Origin: Rheinheimera sp. A13L
GTDB lineage: Bacteria; Pseudomonadota; Gammaproteobacteria; Enterobacterales; Alteromonadaceae
Direction of reading: 5' to 3'
Length of the DNA: 64,000 nt
Assembly (NCBI RefSeq): GCF_000217935.1
Contig: NZ_AFHI01000019.1
Span: forward strand, 1-64,000
The notes under the pieces were generated by a model. That model worked only from the letters and a program-made list of their open reading frames with translations, did not search any database and was not told the DNA's origin. The position numbers and the translations under genes were made by a program. Positions 1 to 9,587 of the stretch are shown here, piece by piece (position 1 is the first letter of the stretch; every line of letters starts with the position of its first letter).

Positions 1-65
1 GTTGCCTATACGACTGGGGCGAGAGCTTGAAGTCAACAACGCTGCGGCTTCAAGTGCAAAGGGTA
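1..65 (-). repeat. Edge-truncated copy of the dispersed palindromic repeat
   Basis: Read on the minus strand, the bases right after the accC stop match the left half of the 126-bp repeat seen at 42687-43010 and 13385-13508: a degenerate ACCCGTCT start, then a TGAAGC-GCAG block and GTTGAC, then a CGCCCCA block. The element runs off the window edge. It begins directly at the accC stop, as expected for an intergenic repeat at a gene 3' end. The match was made by eye. Confidence 0.5.
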
Positions 66-1409
66 TTACTTCAGACCGAGTTTATGTTCAAGATAGTGGA
101 TGTTAGTTCCTCCTTTATTGAAGTTCTCGTCTGTCATAATCAGCTTGTGCAATTCGATATTGGTTTTGATGCCACCGACCAGCAGCTCGCTTAATGCATT
201 ACGCATACGTGCTATTGCGATGTCACGGTTTTCACCGTAGGTGATCAGCTTGCCAACCATTGAATCGTAGTTTGGCGGCACTGTGTAATCTGCGTAAATA
301 TGCGAATCCCAACGCACACCGTTGCCACCTGGTGGGTGGAAGCGGGTGATGGTGCCTGGCGACGGAATAAAAGTCTTGGCATCTTCAGCGTTGATACGGC
401 ATTCCACAGCATGACCACGGATCACAACATCGGATTGCTTAATGCTCAGCGGCATGCCAGAGGCGATACGCAGCTGCTCTTTAATCAGGTCAACACCAGT
501 GATCATTTCTGTCACAGGGTGCTCTACCTGAATACGGGTGTTCATTTCGATGAAATAAAACTCGCCGTCTTCAAACAGGAATTCGAAGGTACCAGCACCG
601 CGGTAGTTCAGATCGATACAAGCCTGCACACAACGAGCGCCGATAAAGTTACGCAGTTCCTGAGTAATACCAGGAGCTGGCGCTTCTTCCACTACTTTCT
701 GGTGACGACGTTGCATAGAACAATCACGTTCACCTAAGTGAATGGCACTGCCCTGACCATCAGCTAACACCTGAATTTCGATATGACGTGGGTTTTCCAG
801 GAATTTCTCCATGTATACCATGTCATTACCAAAAGCAGTGCCTGCTTCGTTTTTGGTCATCGCAATAGATTCAACCAGCTCTTCTTCGCTACGCACCACA
901 CGCATACCACGACCACCGCCGCCACCAGCAGCTTTCACGATAATCGGATAACCGATACGTTTAGCTATGGCTTTGTTGACTTCATCGTCGTCGCCTACAG
1001 CGCCGTCAGAACCTGGTACACAAGGTACACCGGCTTTTTTCATGGCTTCAATGGCAGAAACTTTGTCACCCATTAAACGGATAGACTCAGGACGTGGGCC
1101 GATAAAGACCAGACCACTTTCTTCCACTTGCTGGGCAAAGTCAGCACGTTCAGCCAGGAAACCATAACCAGGGTGAATAGCCTGAGCATTGGTCACTTCA
1201 GCTGCGGCAATCAGCGCAGGAATATTTAAGTAACTTTGTGGTGATGGGGCAGGACCAATACAAATGGTCTCGTCGGCCAGCAGCACGTGTTTCAGATTAC
1301 GGTCTACTGTGGAATGCACAGCTACCGTTTTGATACCGAGTTCCTTACACGCACGTAAAATACGCAGTGCAATTTCACCCCGGTTGGCGATCAGTACTTT
1401 TTCTAGCAT
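66..1409 (-). CDS. accC: Biotin carboxylase subunit of acetyl-CoA carboxylase
   Basis: AccC carboxylates the biotin on AccB using ATP and bicarbonate, the first half-reaction of acetyl-CoA carboxylase, in the cytoplasm. The protein is 447 aa, the usual length. The N-terminus [14 protein letters not shown] is the family signature, followed by the ATP-grasp glycine-rich loop [11 protein letters not shown] near residue 160. [16 protein letters not shown] near residue 290 carries the metal and substrate residues. The gene starts 16 bp after the accB stop, in the usual aroQ-accB-accC order, so the three are probably co-transcribed. Nothing looks disrupted. Confidence 0.98.
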   Translation of the reverse strand: MLEKVLIANRGEIALRILRACKELGIKTVAVHSTVDRNLKHVLLADETICIGPAPSPQSYLNIPALIAAAEVTNAQAIHPGYGFLAERADFAQQVEESGLVFIGPRPESIRLMGDKVSAIEAMKKAGVPCVPGSDGAVGDDDEVNKAIAKRIGYPIIVKAAGGGGGRGMRVVRSEEELVESIAMTKNEAGTAFGNDMVYMEKFLENPRHIEIQVLADGQGSAIHLGERDCSMQRRHQKVVEEAPAPGITQELRNFIGARCVQACIDLNYRGAGTFEFLFEDGEFYFIEMNTRIQVEHPVTEMITGVDLIKEQLRIASGMPLSIKQSDVVIRGHAVECRINAEDAKTFIPSPGTITRFHPPGGNGVRWDSHIYADYTVPPNYDSMVGKLITYGENRDIAIARMRNALSELLVGGIKTNIELHKLIMTDENFNKGGTNIHYLEHKLGLK

Positions 1410-1425
1410 GAGTCTGCCTTTTAAC

Positions 1426-1881
1426 TTATTCGATCACAAATAATGGCTGGTCAAACTCAACCGGCTCGCCGTTTTCTACCAGAATTTGTGTCACCACACC
1501 GGCCTTGTCAGACTGGATCTGGTTCATCATTTTCATCGCTTCGATAATACACAAGGTGTCGCCCACTTTAACGCTCTGACCCACTTCAACAAAAGATTTA
1601 GAAGTAGGAGAAGCAGCGCGGTAGAAGGAACCTACCATAGGTGAACGCATCTGATGACCTGTGACTACCGGCTTGGCAGCTTCAGCAGGAGCAGCGGCAG
1701 CCACTGGTGCTGCAGCTGGAGCCTGTTGCATTGGCGCAGCAGCATAGTGCATTGGTGCATATTGCTGCATTGGGCCATTGCGGCTGATACGAACGGATTC
1801 TTCGCCTTCAGTTATTTCAAGCTCGTTAATGCCTGACTCTTCCAGCAGTTCGATCAATTTTTTAATTTTTCTGATATCCAT
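1426..1881 (-). CDS. accB: Biotin carboxyl carrier protein of acetyl-CoA carboxylase
   Basis: AccB carries the covalently bound biotin between biotin carboxylase and carboxyltransferase. The 151-aa protein has an N-terminal helical segment (about 1-35), a flexible Ala/Pro/Gln/Met-rich linker (about 38-72) and a C-terminal biotinyl domain. The biotinylation motif EAMKMMNQI places the modified lysine at residue 117; E. coli has E where this protein has the Q of MMNQI. It lies 15 bp downstream of aroQ and just upstream of accC, the conserved gammaproteobacterial order. Confidence 0.97.
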   Translation of the reverse strand: MDIRKIKKLIELLEESGINELEITEGEESVRISRNGPMQQYAPMHYAAAPMQQAPAAAPVAAAAPAEAAKPVVTGHQMRSPMVGSFYRAASPTSKSFVEVGQSVKVGDTLCIIEAMKMMNQIQSDKAGVVTQILVENGEPVEFDQPLFVIE

Positions 1882-1896
1882 GACGTAGTTGCCTAA

Positions 1897-2355
1897 TTAA
1901 TTTGATGGAATGGTTGATAAGGACGACACCGCCGATTCCAGTGCATAGTGGTAGCCTTTGGCCCCTAAACCACAAATCACACCTTTGGCGATATCGGATA
2001 AATACGAGTGACGACGGAATTCTTCCCGCGCATGTACATTGGACAAATGCACTTCAATAAAAGGGATAGCCACAGCCAGCAATGCATCACGAATGGCCAC
2101 GCTGGTATGGGTATATGCGCCCGGGTTGATAATAATAAAGTCCTGTTGTCCTAAACTTTGCTGAATAGCGTTGATGAGCTCATGTTCGGCGTTGGATTGC
2201 AGATGAGTCAAAGTGGCATTCAGCTCCTTGGCATGAGCAGTTAAGCCATCAACAATTTGCGGTAAAGTGGCGGCGCCATAAATTTGAGGCTCACGTTTGC
2301 CTAACATATTTAAGTTAGGGCCGTTGAGCAGCAAAATACGTAAGTTTGTCGACAT
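1897..2355 (-). CDS. aroQ: Type II 3-dehydroquinate dehydratase
   Basis: AroQ dehydrates 3-dehydroquinate to 3-dehydroshikimate in the shikimate pathway. The sequence [21 protein letters not shown] near the N-terminus is the family signature. NPGAYTHTS (about residue 75) and [14 protein letters not shown] (about 98) supply the usual active-site His and Arg residues. The ATG at 2355 gives a 152-aa enzyme, the normal size. An in-frame TTG at 2487 would add 44 residues with no resemblance to the family and is rejected. First gene of the aroQ-accB-accC group; its promoter must lie in 2356-2609. Confidence 0.96.
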   Translation of the reverse strand: MSTNLRILLLNGPNLNMLGKREPQIYGAATLPQIVDGLTAHAKELNATLTHLQSNAEHELINAIQQSLGQQDFIIINPGAYTHTSVAIRDALLAVAIPFIEVHLSNVHAREEFRRHSYLSDIAKGVICGLGAKGYHYALESAVSSLSTIPSN

Positions 2356-2561
2356 ATAGCGCGAATTTCCCGTCATCTTGTTTAATTGCCAACTATCTTG
2401 CCAAAGGCATAAAGCAATTGCATCTTTTTTGTTCAGCGACCAGCAGTCGCTGCAGATTTGCCGCTTATTATAGTGAAATCGTTGCAAATGGCAGCAAAAT
2501 ACTGGTCTTATCAGCAGAACGGAACTTTTTTACGAAGTTGAAACTGAAGTTGAGAAATTCA

Positions 2562-2590
2562 GGCAAAGTCAGAGCCAGTCTGACTTTGCC
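2562..2590 (-). terminator. Strong hairpin downstream of dsbD
   Basis: A perfect 12-bp stem (GGCAAAGTCAGA / TCTGACTTTGCC) with a 5-nt loop sits 20 bp past the dsbD stop. On the minus strand it is followed by only a weak T-rich stretch, so it may be an inefficient intrinsic terminator or an mRNA 3'-end stabiliser. Confidence 0.6.
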
Positions 2591-2609
2591 GAGAGTGTCG
2601 CGGAATTTT

Positions 2610-4433
2610 TTACTGCAGTATTGGGCCTAAATGGGCACTAAAATCTTTTGGTCCCATGAAGCCAGTGATGCGAGATTGCGTTAATTCGCTGCCGTTTTTG
2701 TCAAATAACAGCAAAGTTGGCAAACCTAAAACCTGAAAATGATCCAATAATTGCTGATCCTGATCGGTGGCATGGGTCACATCTACCTTAATTAACGTAA
2801 ATTGCGCCATTAAGCTTTTTACTTCGCCATCGGAAAAAGTGATGTGCTCAAACTCTTTACAGGCCACACACCAGTCGGCGTATAAATCCACCAGCACAGG
2901 TTTACCGGCGTCAGCCGATTTTTTTACTTGCTGTTGCAGCTCATCTAAGGTTTTTACCAGTGTAAATTCAGTGTTTTGTGTTTGACCACTTTGCCCTGTC
3001 ACAACCACTGGCGATGGCAGCCAATACCATAAGTTCGCGCCTGTGGTGCCCAACACAATCACTAGTGCCAGCATCCAACTGATGCTTTGGCCTGTAGTTC
3101 CCTTAGCAAGTTGTTGCGATAAGCGGTGTAAATAGACGGCCAGCATCAATAAAACTAAGGTTCCGGCTATGACTACTATGTAAGTTGGCAGGAAACGGCT
3201 AAGTAACCAGACTGGTACTGCTAATAACAGGAAACCAAAACTGGCTTTGACTACATCCATCCAGGCGCCGGCTTTTGGTAAAAACTTACCGCCAGTGCTG
3301 CCTAAAATCAGCAATGGCAAGCCCATCCCCATACTTAAGATATACAGCGTTAAAGCGCCCAAAGCTAAATCGCCGGACTGAGCTACATACAAAAGTGCTG
3401 CAGTTAAAGGGGCTGTAGTGCAAGGGGAGGCAACTAAACCTGATAACAAACCCATCAAAGCCGCACCTTTAATGCTGCCACCTTGTTGTTTGTTGCTCAA
3501 ACTATTGACTTTGTTTTGCCATTTTTCTGGCAGGCTTAAGTTAAAGACGCCAAACATAGCCAAAGCCAAAGCGACAAATAAAATGCTGATGGCAACTAAG
3601 ACTATAGGGTGCTGAAAGTAGGTCTGGAACTGCAAACCTAAACTTGCCACCAATAAACCCAATAACGAGTAGCTGACCGCCATACCCTGCACATACGCCA
3701 TCGACAAACTAAAAGCACGTTTGCCGGATAACTGCTGGCCTTGCCCTACAATAATGCTGGTTAAAATTGGATACATAGGGAAAACACAAGGCGTAAAGGC
3801 CAAACCTAAACCCAGCAGAAAAAACAAAAACAGCGCTTTGAGCGTGCTGTCGGTTTGTAGTTTATCTAAGAGTTGCAGTTGTTCTGATACAGGAGCTGAG
3901 CTTGTGGTGTCTGAATCAGTTGAAGCCGGGTTGATACCCAAAGCTGCTGCAGCATCAGCTGTACTGGCGCTTGCTGTTGACGCTGGTGCTATCAAAGGAA
4001 TATCCAGTGTTTGCACCGGATAACATAAACCTGCTTCTGCACAACCCTGGAAGCGCACCTTGAGCATGGCTTCAGAACCCAACTGGCTGAGTGGAATATC
4101 CAGAACTACCTGATGGAAATACACTTCGGATTCACCAAAGTATTCGTCGTGGATCATCACACCTTTGGGATACTGAGGATGAGAAAAGGCGGCATCTATG
4201 CCCACAAACTTAAACTTGTCTTTATATAAGTAGTAACCGTCGGCTATGGTAAAGCTGACCTGTACTTTTGATTGTCCTGCAGTATTGTCCTGCTGACGGA
4301 AATCCATCACAAAAGCCTGCTCTACCGGCAGGAACTGCGAGTCTTGTTGCAAAGCGGCCAGTACACTGGTGCTTTGCGCCTGACTTAACAAAGAAAAGCT
4401 TAAAAGCAGGCTAAATAAAAAACTCTTAATCAC
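2610..4433 (-). CDS. dsbD: Thiol:disulfide interchange protein DsbD
   Basis: DsbD passes electrons from cytoplasmic thioredoxin across the inner membrane to periplasmic reductases such as DsbC and CcmG. The 607-aa protein shows all three modules. A signal peptide (1-20) leads into an N-terminal periplasmic domain with the Cys pair C131/C137. A multi-helix membrane core holds C216 (FTPCVFP) and C338 (SPCTTAP). The C-terminal thioredoxin domain has the WCVAC motif at C522/C525. The first codons overlap the end of cutA by 8 bp, so cutA and dsbD are probably co-transcribed. The 254-bp gap downstream holds a hairpin and the aroQ promoter region. Confidence 0.97.
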   Translation of the reverse strand: MIKSFLFSLLLSFSLLSQAQSTSVLAALQQDSQFLPVEQAFVMDFRQQDNTAGQSKVQVSFTIADGYYLYKDKFKFVGIDAAFSHPQYPKGVMIHDEYFGESEVYFHQVVLDIPLSQLGSEAMLKVRFQGCAEAGLCYPVQTLDIPLIAPASTASASTADAAAALGINPASTDSDTTSSAPVSEQLQLLDKLQTDSTLKALFLFFLLGLGLAFTPCVFPMYPILTSIIVGQGQQLSGKRAFSLSMAYVQGMAVSYSLLGLLVASLGLQFQTYFQHPIVLVAISILFVALALAMFGVFNLSLPEKWQNKVNSLSNKQQGGSIKGAALMGLLSGLVASPCTTAPLTAALLYVAQSGDLALGALTLYILSMGMGLPLLILGSTGGKFLPKAGAWMDVVKASFGFLLLAVPVWLLSRFLPTYIVVIAGTLVLLMLAVYLHRLSQQLAKGTTGQSISWMLALVIVLGTTGANLWYWLPSPVVVTGQSGQTQNTEFTLVKTLDELQQQVKKSADAGKPVLVDLYADWCVACKEFEHITFSDGEVKSLMAQFTLIKVDVTHATDQDQQLLDHFQVLGLPTLLLFDKNGSELTQSRITGFMGPKDFSAHLGPILQ

Positions 4434-4746
4434 GACTCGTTACCTCTTGAACCCACTGTAAATAGGGGGCGAATACTTGTTGCGCGGCAATGGCAATAAT
4501 TTCAGGCACTTCATACGGATGTGAAGCACAAATGGCCTGTTCTATTTCAATAAAATCTTCTTTTCTGGCTTTAATTAATAATGGAATTTCAGTGCTTTGC
4601 TCTAACTTGCCTTGCCAGACATAATGCGATTGCACCGCAGGCAAAACGTTAACACAAGCCGCCAGTTTTCGCTCCAACAGGTGCTCTGTTATGCGTTCTG
4701 CGACTTGTAAATCAGGACAATTACATAAAATCAGTTCCATCATCAT
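4426..4746 (-). CDS. cutA: Divalent cation tolerance protein CutA
   Basis: CutA is a small trimeric protein of the PII-like fold, linked in E. coli to copper and other divalent-cation tolerance; its molecular role remains unclear. The 106-aa sequence shows the family pattern: LAACVNVLPAVQSHYVWQGKLE near residues 30-51, EIPLLIKARKE, and the C-terminal HPYEVPEIIAI motif. AGAGGA lies 7 nt before the first of three consecutive ATGs, favouring 4746 as start. It overlaps dsbD by 8 bp, an arrangement common in related genomes. Confidence 0.95.
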   Translation of the reverse strand: MMMELILCNCPDLQVAERITEHLLERKLAACVNVLPAVQSHYVWQGKLEQSTEIPLLIKARKEDFIEIEQAICASHPYEVPEIIAIAAQQVFAPYLQWVQEVTSRD

Positions 4747-4870
4747 GGTCGAATCCTCTTAATCACAGCAGTCAAGACCTGCTCCACTGGTATTTTGTTG
4801 CACCAAAAACACTGTTTGCATAAAAACTGAGCAAAAAGACGTAAAAGCCTAAAATTTTTAAAAAATAGCC

Positions 4871-4900
4871 CTTGGGTTCATAAGGAGATTGCCCCATATA
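4871..4900 (+). promoter_or_regulatory. Sigma32 heat-shock promoter of groESL
   Basis: CTTGGGT at 4871-4877 and CCCCATATA at 4892-4900 are separated by 14 nt. The established sigma32 (RpoH) consensus is CTTGAAA, 11-16 nt, CCCCATNTA; the -10 element matches fully and the -35 element in its first four bases. It lies 60 bp before groES. No CIRCE (HrcA) inverted repeat was seen. Confidence 0.88.
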
Positions 4901-4960
4901 GCTGTCAACCGCTTTAACACTCAATGTTAAACTCAAATCGCTTTTAGGAGATAAAAAAGC

Positions 4961-5251
4961 ATGAATATTCGTCCATTACACGATCGCGTCATCATCAAGC
5001 GTTTAGAAGCTGAAAGCAAATCCGCTGGTGGTATTGTGCTGACTGGCGCTTCTGCTGAAAAATCTACTCGTGGTGAAGTTGTTGCTGTAGGCAACGGCCG
5101 CATTTTAGAAAACGGTTCAGTCCGTCCATTAGATGTGAAAGTCGGCGACAAAGTGATCTTCGGTGCTTATGTAGAGCGCACTGAAAAAATCGAAGGCCAG
5201 GAATATGTCATCACCAAAGAAGACAATATCCTTGGCGTGATCACCGAATAA
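4961..5251 (+). CDS. groES: Co-chaperonin GroES
   Basis: GroES is the heptameric lid of the GroEL folding chamber. The 96-aa protein begins [16 protein letters not shown] and contains the mobile loop near residues 17-35 ([20 protein letters not shown]) and the roof and core strands [10 protein letters not shown] and EDNILGVI, all as in E. coli. A ribosome-binding site (TAGGAG) lies 10 nt before the ATG. It is followed by groEL after 51 bp, and the pair is driven by the sigma32 promoter at 4871-4900. Confidence 0.98.
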   Translation: MNIRPLHDRVIIKRLEAESKSAGGIVLTGASAEKSTRGEVVAVGNGRILENGSVRPLDVKVGDKVIFGAYVERTEKIEGQEYVITKEDNILGVITE

Positions 5252-5269
5252 TTAAACCGAACTTTCTAA

Positions 5270-6940
<1,671 letters not shown>

Positions 6941-6967
6941 TTTTTTTACATCATTGTTTCTTAAATG

Positions 6968-6998
6968 AAAACCTGGCTTATGCCGGGTTTTCTGTTTT
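6968..6998 (+). terminator. Intrinsic terminator of groESL
   Basis: AAAACCTGGC and GCCGGGTTTT (6968-6991) form a 10-bp stem with one G-T wobble and a 4-nt loop, followed by CTGTTTTT. The position directly after groEL fits a rho-independent terminator. Confidence 0.9.
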
Positions 6999-7355
6999 TG
7001 GGGATAGCGAATTCTGAAGGGGGCAGATCAAGATTTGCGAAGCAAATTTGCTCTGATCCCAGTTTGCCATCTGAGTTTAACTTTCTCTTAGTGGTATCAA
7101 GGCCTATTATCCCTAACCTTATGGCTTGAACGCTGCTTACTTGTTTTTTGAACTACTTAGAAATCCTCGGTAGTTCGCGCGCTCGCGGCTCCCGCGCTCA
7201 CTTTTGATCGTTCACTACGCAGTTATACTGGTGTTTGGTATGAGATCTAAAGATCTGCAACCTTGTATCACCAATGCAGCAAATCTTACTACTAATCCCA
7301 AACTCACTGTTTTAAGACTAAACCAGAAAAGCTAACTTATAACAAAATCACCTAT
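6999..7355. other. Intergenic region between groEL and the toxin-antitoxin pair
   Basis: No convincing gene. An imperfect inverted repeat around 7021-7060 (GATTTGC / GCAAATT arms) and a short GC-rich block at 7177-7202 (GCGCGCTCGCGG followed by CCCGCGCTC) stand out; the rest is AT-rich and unstructured by eye. Since groEL is terminated at 6998 and the toxin gene ends at 7356 on the other strand, this is a convergent 3' gap. Confidence 0.5.
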
Positions 7356-7631
7356 CTACCCCGGAAACTGCTGCTTTTGATGCAAAACCCGCATTACGCG
7401 AATAGTTGAACCATCAACCCAATAAGAAACTATCATGGATACTTCAGGAATGATCAGCAAACGACCACGGACCGAAGCGCGCTGAACACCCATAAGTGGG
7501 TGAGCCAATAGATTTTCGACTTTGGCTTCGAGCAGTTCATCGGTTTTTTCAGCGGCTACAGGGTTTACCGCATAAAGGTATTCAAAGATTTTTTCCCTGT
7601 CGTTCAGCGCTTCGTCTTCCCAGTAAATCAT
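7356..7631 (-). CDS. RelE/ParE-superfamily toxin
   Basis: This 91-aa protein has the layout of type II RelE/ParE toxins: an N-terminal W-E-A-L segment, a helix with IFEYLYAVNPVAAEK, the HPLMGVQR turn, a GRLLIIPE strand, and a C-terminal IRVMRVLHQKQQFP. Family members are mRNA interferases (RelE, YafQ) or gyrase poisons (ParE), and the sequence does not settle which. The start codon overlaps the antitoxin stop by 4 bp, so the pair is translationally coupled with the antitoxin first. Confidence 0.85.
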   Translation of the reverse strand: MIYWEDEALNDREKIFEYLYAVNPVAAEKTDELLEAKVENLLAHPLMGVQRASVRGRLLIIPEVSMIVSYWVDGSTIRVMRVLHQKQQFPG

Positions 7632-7912
7632 TCCTTAGCTCTACTGCGAATTTTAGCTTTGCGTGCTGCCATGCTGATTTTCGCTTGTTCGTGGCTGACA
7701 AACTTCGCATTACCTGTATCCAATTTTTCAAAGGCAGCATTTACTTGCTCTGTGAGCCATTGATCATGGGCGCTGACTTTTCGTTGTTCAGCAGCGAGTT
7801 GCTCAGTGAGCTGGCGACAGGCATCACTTAAAGTCCGTCCCTGACTTTCAGCCATCAGCTGAGCAAGGCGTTTGGTTTCTTCATCAACACGAAACTGAAT
7901 TCTGGTTTCCAT
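7628..7912 (-). CDS. RelB/DinJ-like ribbon-helix-helix antitoxin
   Basis: This 94-aa protein begins METRIQFRVDEETKRLAQ, then the helix-turn-helix-like GRTLSDACRQLTEQLA, the ribbon-helix-helix pattern of RelB/DinJ antitoxins. The C-terminal half is charged and rich in Ala, Lys and Arg, suiting a disordered toxin-wrapping tail. The ATG at 7912 was chosen because the ribbon strand starts immediately; an upstream start at 7963 adds 17 unlikely residues. It overlaps the toxin gene by 4 bp. By analogy it represses its own promoter in 7913-8050. Confidence 0.82.
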   Translation of the reverse strand: METRIQFRVDEETKRLAQLMAESQGRTLSDACRQLTEQLAAEQRKVSAHDQWLTEQVNAAFEKLDTGNAKFVSHEQAKISMAARKAKIRSRAKE

Positions 7913-8115
7913 AGCAAAAGACTCGAGGTTTAGTGTGTGTACAAATGTTAGCACTGAATGCATGTGTGAGCCAAATCAGGTTGCCAGGTTGCACTGGCGC
8001 TCCGCTCTGGGTACAACCTACAACTCCATGTCGGTGGCGCTGAAAAACCTGGTTGAAAAACTATGAAAAAGAGCTTAAAAAGTTGGGCAGAGCTTGTCAG
8101 AAAACCAGAGCTTTT

Positions 8116-8382
8116 ATGCCAATATCCCATTTTGATGAGGTTGTTGCTTTGTCTGAGTTGAAACAAAACCTGGCTCAGGTAGTTCGGCTCAGCAAAGTCC
8201 TGCGTAAGCCAGTGCTCTTGACGAGCAAAGGACAGGATGTCGCTGTCCTGCAAGGGCTGGATGACTACACAAAAACAGCAGAAGAATTAAGATTTATAAA
8301 AGCTGTAGCAACAGGTATGGCCAATATTGCTTTGGGTCACACTTTGAGTCTGGAAGAAACATGCAAACTTTCTGATAGATGA
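8116..8382 (+). CDS. Orphan Phd/YefM-family antitoxin
   Basis: The 88-aa product starting at the ATG at 8116 has the Phd/YefM fold signature: an N-terminal VALSELKQNLAQVVRLSKV helix, the PVLLTSKGQDVAVLQGLDDY strand-turn-strand, and a C-terminal acidic tail with GMANIALGHTLSLEET, as in Phd proteins paired with ParE or Fic-type toxins. Phd-type proteins neutralise a toxin and bind their own operator. No toxin reading frame follows in the 210 bp before the usp gene, so this looks like an orphan or the remnant of a degraded pair. An upstream in-frame start at 8053 is possible but adds Lys-rich sequence unlike the family. Confidence 0.75.
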   Translation: MPISHFDEVVALSELKQNLAQVVRLSKVLRKPVLLTSKGQDVAVLQGLDDYTKTAEELRFIKAVATGMANIALGHTLSLEETCKLSDR

Positions 8383-8502
8383 ATCATGAAATGCGGATCG
8401 AGTCAGCACCAATGCCAGTAACCAGCAATCTAATCGACAATCCCGGCTTGTCGCCACGAATAATGTATTAGTTGCTATGCCCCTCTCAGCTGCTACCTTA
8501 TG

Positions 8503-8544
8503 TTGATATGTATCAAAACCTTTGATAGAAAAGCTGTGTAGTAT
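8503..8544 (+). promoter_or_regulatory. Class II FNR-type promoter of the usp operon
   Basis: TTGATATGTATCAA at 8503-8516 is a perfect match to the FNR/ANR consensus TTGAT-N4-ATCAA. Its centre (8509.5) is 41.5 bp upstream of position 8551. A TAGTAT -10-like hexamer sits at 8539-8544, exactly -12 to -7 for that start point. This is the classical geometry of a class II FNR-activated promoter and predicts oxygen-limited expression of the operon that begins at 8596. Confidence 0.85.
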
Positions 8545-8595
8545 CAGGTGGTTCCAAAACACATTTTTAACTGTTTTGTTCAGGAGGACAGGGCG

Positions 8596-9561
8596 ATGAA
8601 AAGATTCAAGAACATTTTGCTTGTAGCTAAACCTCAGTGCGAGCACCCCTTTGAACTTGAAGCTGCGCTGACACTGGCTGAACAAAACTCTGCGGAAATT
8701 ACCTTGCTGATGGTATTACCTGCTCTGAGTAGCTTTCATCTGATTAAACCAGAGCGGCCGCAACAGGACATAGAAAAAGACTATGTTCAGCATCATTTAA
8801 ACGAGTTACTGGCAAGGGCAGGGCGGTATCAGCAACGCGCTGAAATTCGCTGCAAAGTAGTAATAGGTACTGAATTTCTTGAAGTGATCCGCTCTGTTTT
8901 GCGTAACCATCACGACCTAGTGATCAAAACGGCTGAGCCTGCCAGTTGGGTGAAACGGCTGTTTGGCGGCACTGATATGCACTTGCTGCGTAAATGCCCT
9001 TGTCCTTTGTGGTTACTCAAACCTGATGTGGCGCCCAACTACAGCAAAATAGCGGCTACAGTAGATTTTAATCCGGACGAGCCACAAAGTGTCGAGCAAC
9101 CACTGAACAAACAAATCCTCGAACTGGCCAGCTCCATTGCTATCCACAATTCGGCCAGTCTGCATATTTTGCATGCCTGGCAGGTAGAGTCTGCCGGAGT
9201 GGTACTGATGTGGAGCGACAACCCGGAAAGCGCTGAAGCTGAGTACAATCAAAGCCTTTTTTCATCTCACCAGGCCGGCATCAACAGATTAAAACTGCTG
9301 ATGGCCAAATGGATTGGGCAACAAGCCTACGACTACTGCACTCCTCATTTCGAGTTACTGCGGGGGGACGCTTCACATATTCTTGCCAAAAGAGTAGAAG
9401 AACTGGACCCTGGCTTAGTTGTTATGGGCACTGTCGCCCGAACTGGTATTGCCGGATTTCTGATCGGAAACACAGCTGAAGCTTTACTGGAGCAGCTGAA
9501 TTGTTCAGTGTTGGCAGTCAAACCTCTGGGTTTTGTGACTCCTGTTACGCTTGAAGAATAA
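8596..9561 (+). CDS. Tandem-domain universal stress protein (UspA family)
   Basis: This 321-aa protein has two UspA-type domains. The first begins MKRFKNILLVAKP and runs to about residue 145. The second runs from about 155 to the end and contains LHILHAWQVE and the C-terminal GTVARTGIAGFLIGNTAE, which resembles the ATP-binding G-2x-G-9x-G(S/T) loop of UspE/UspF-type proteins. A strong ribosome-binding site (AGGAGG) supports the ATG at 8596. Its gene leads the DUF1538, P-II and CBS genes, with only 26 bp to the next one, behind the FNR-type promoter at 8503-8544. Related Usps act in anaerobic survival in Pseudomonas under ANR; the same role here is inferred. Confidence 0.88.
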   Translation: MKRFKNILLVAKPQCEHPFELEAALTLAEQNSAEITLLMVLPALSSFHLIKPERPQQDIEKDYVQHHLNELLARAGRYQQRAEIRCKVVIGTEFLEVIRSVLRNHHDLVIKTAEPASWVKRLFGGTDMHLLRKCPCPLWLLKPDVAPNYSKIAATVDFNPDEPQSVEQPLNKQILELASSIAIHNSASLHILHAWQVESAGVVLMWSDNPESAEAEYNQSLFSSHQAGINRLKLLMAKWIGQQAYDYCTPHFELLRGDASHILAKRVEELDPGLVVMGTVARTGIAGFLIGNTAEALLEQLNCSVLAVKPLGFVTPVTLEE

Positions 9562-9587
9562 GTAGTAGATGAGCATTAATTAAGCGA

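Noticed and set aside
300-737. Plus-strand open frames inside accC and similar frames inside other genes
   Set aside because: They are shadows of strongly conserved genes on the opposite strand, with no ribosome-binding site and no family resemblance.
1897-2487. Longer aroQ start at 2487
   Set aside because: The extra 44 residues do not fit the family, whose proteins begin a few residues before [10 protein letters not shown].
4861-4960. CIRCE element before groESL
   Set aside because: No TTAGCACTC-N9-GAGTGCTAA inverted repeat is visible; the sigma32 promoter explains the regulation.
7960-8060. attC-like (integron cassette) structure between the antitoxin genes
   Set aside because: CCAGGTT/AACCTGG arms and AAC/GTT triplets are present, but no proper paired R and L boxes could be aligned and no integrase is nearby.
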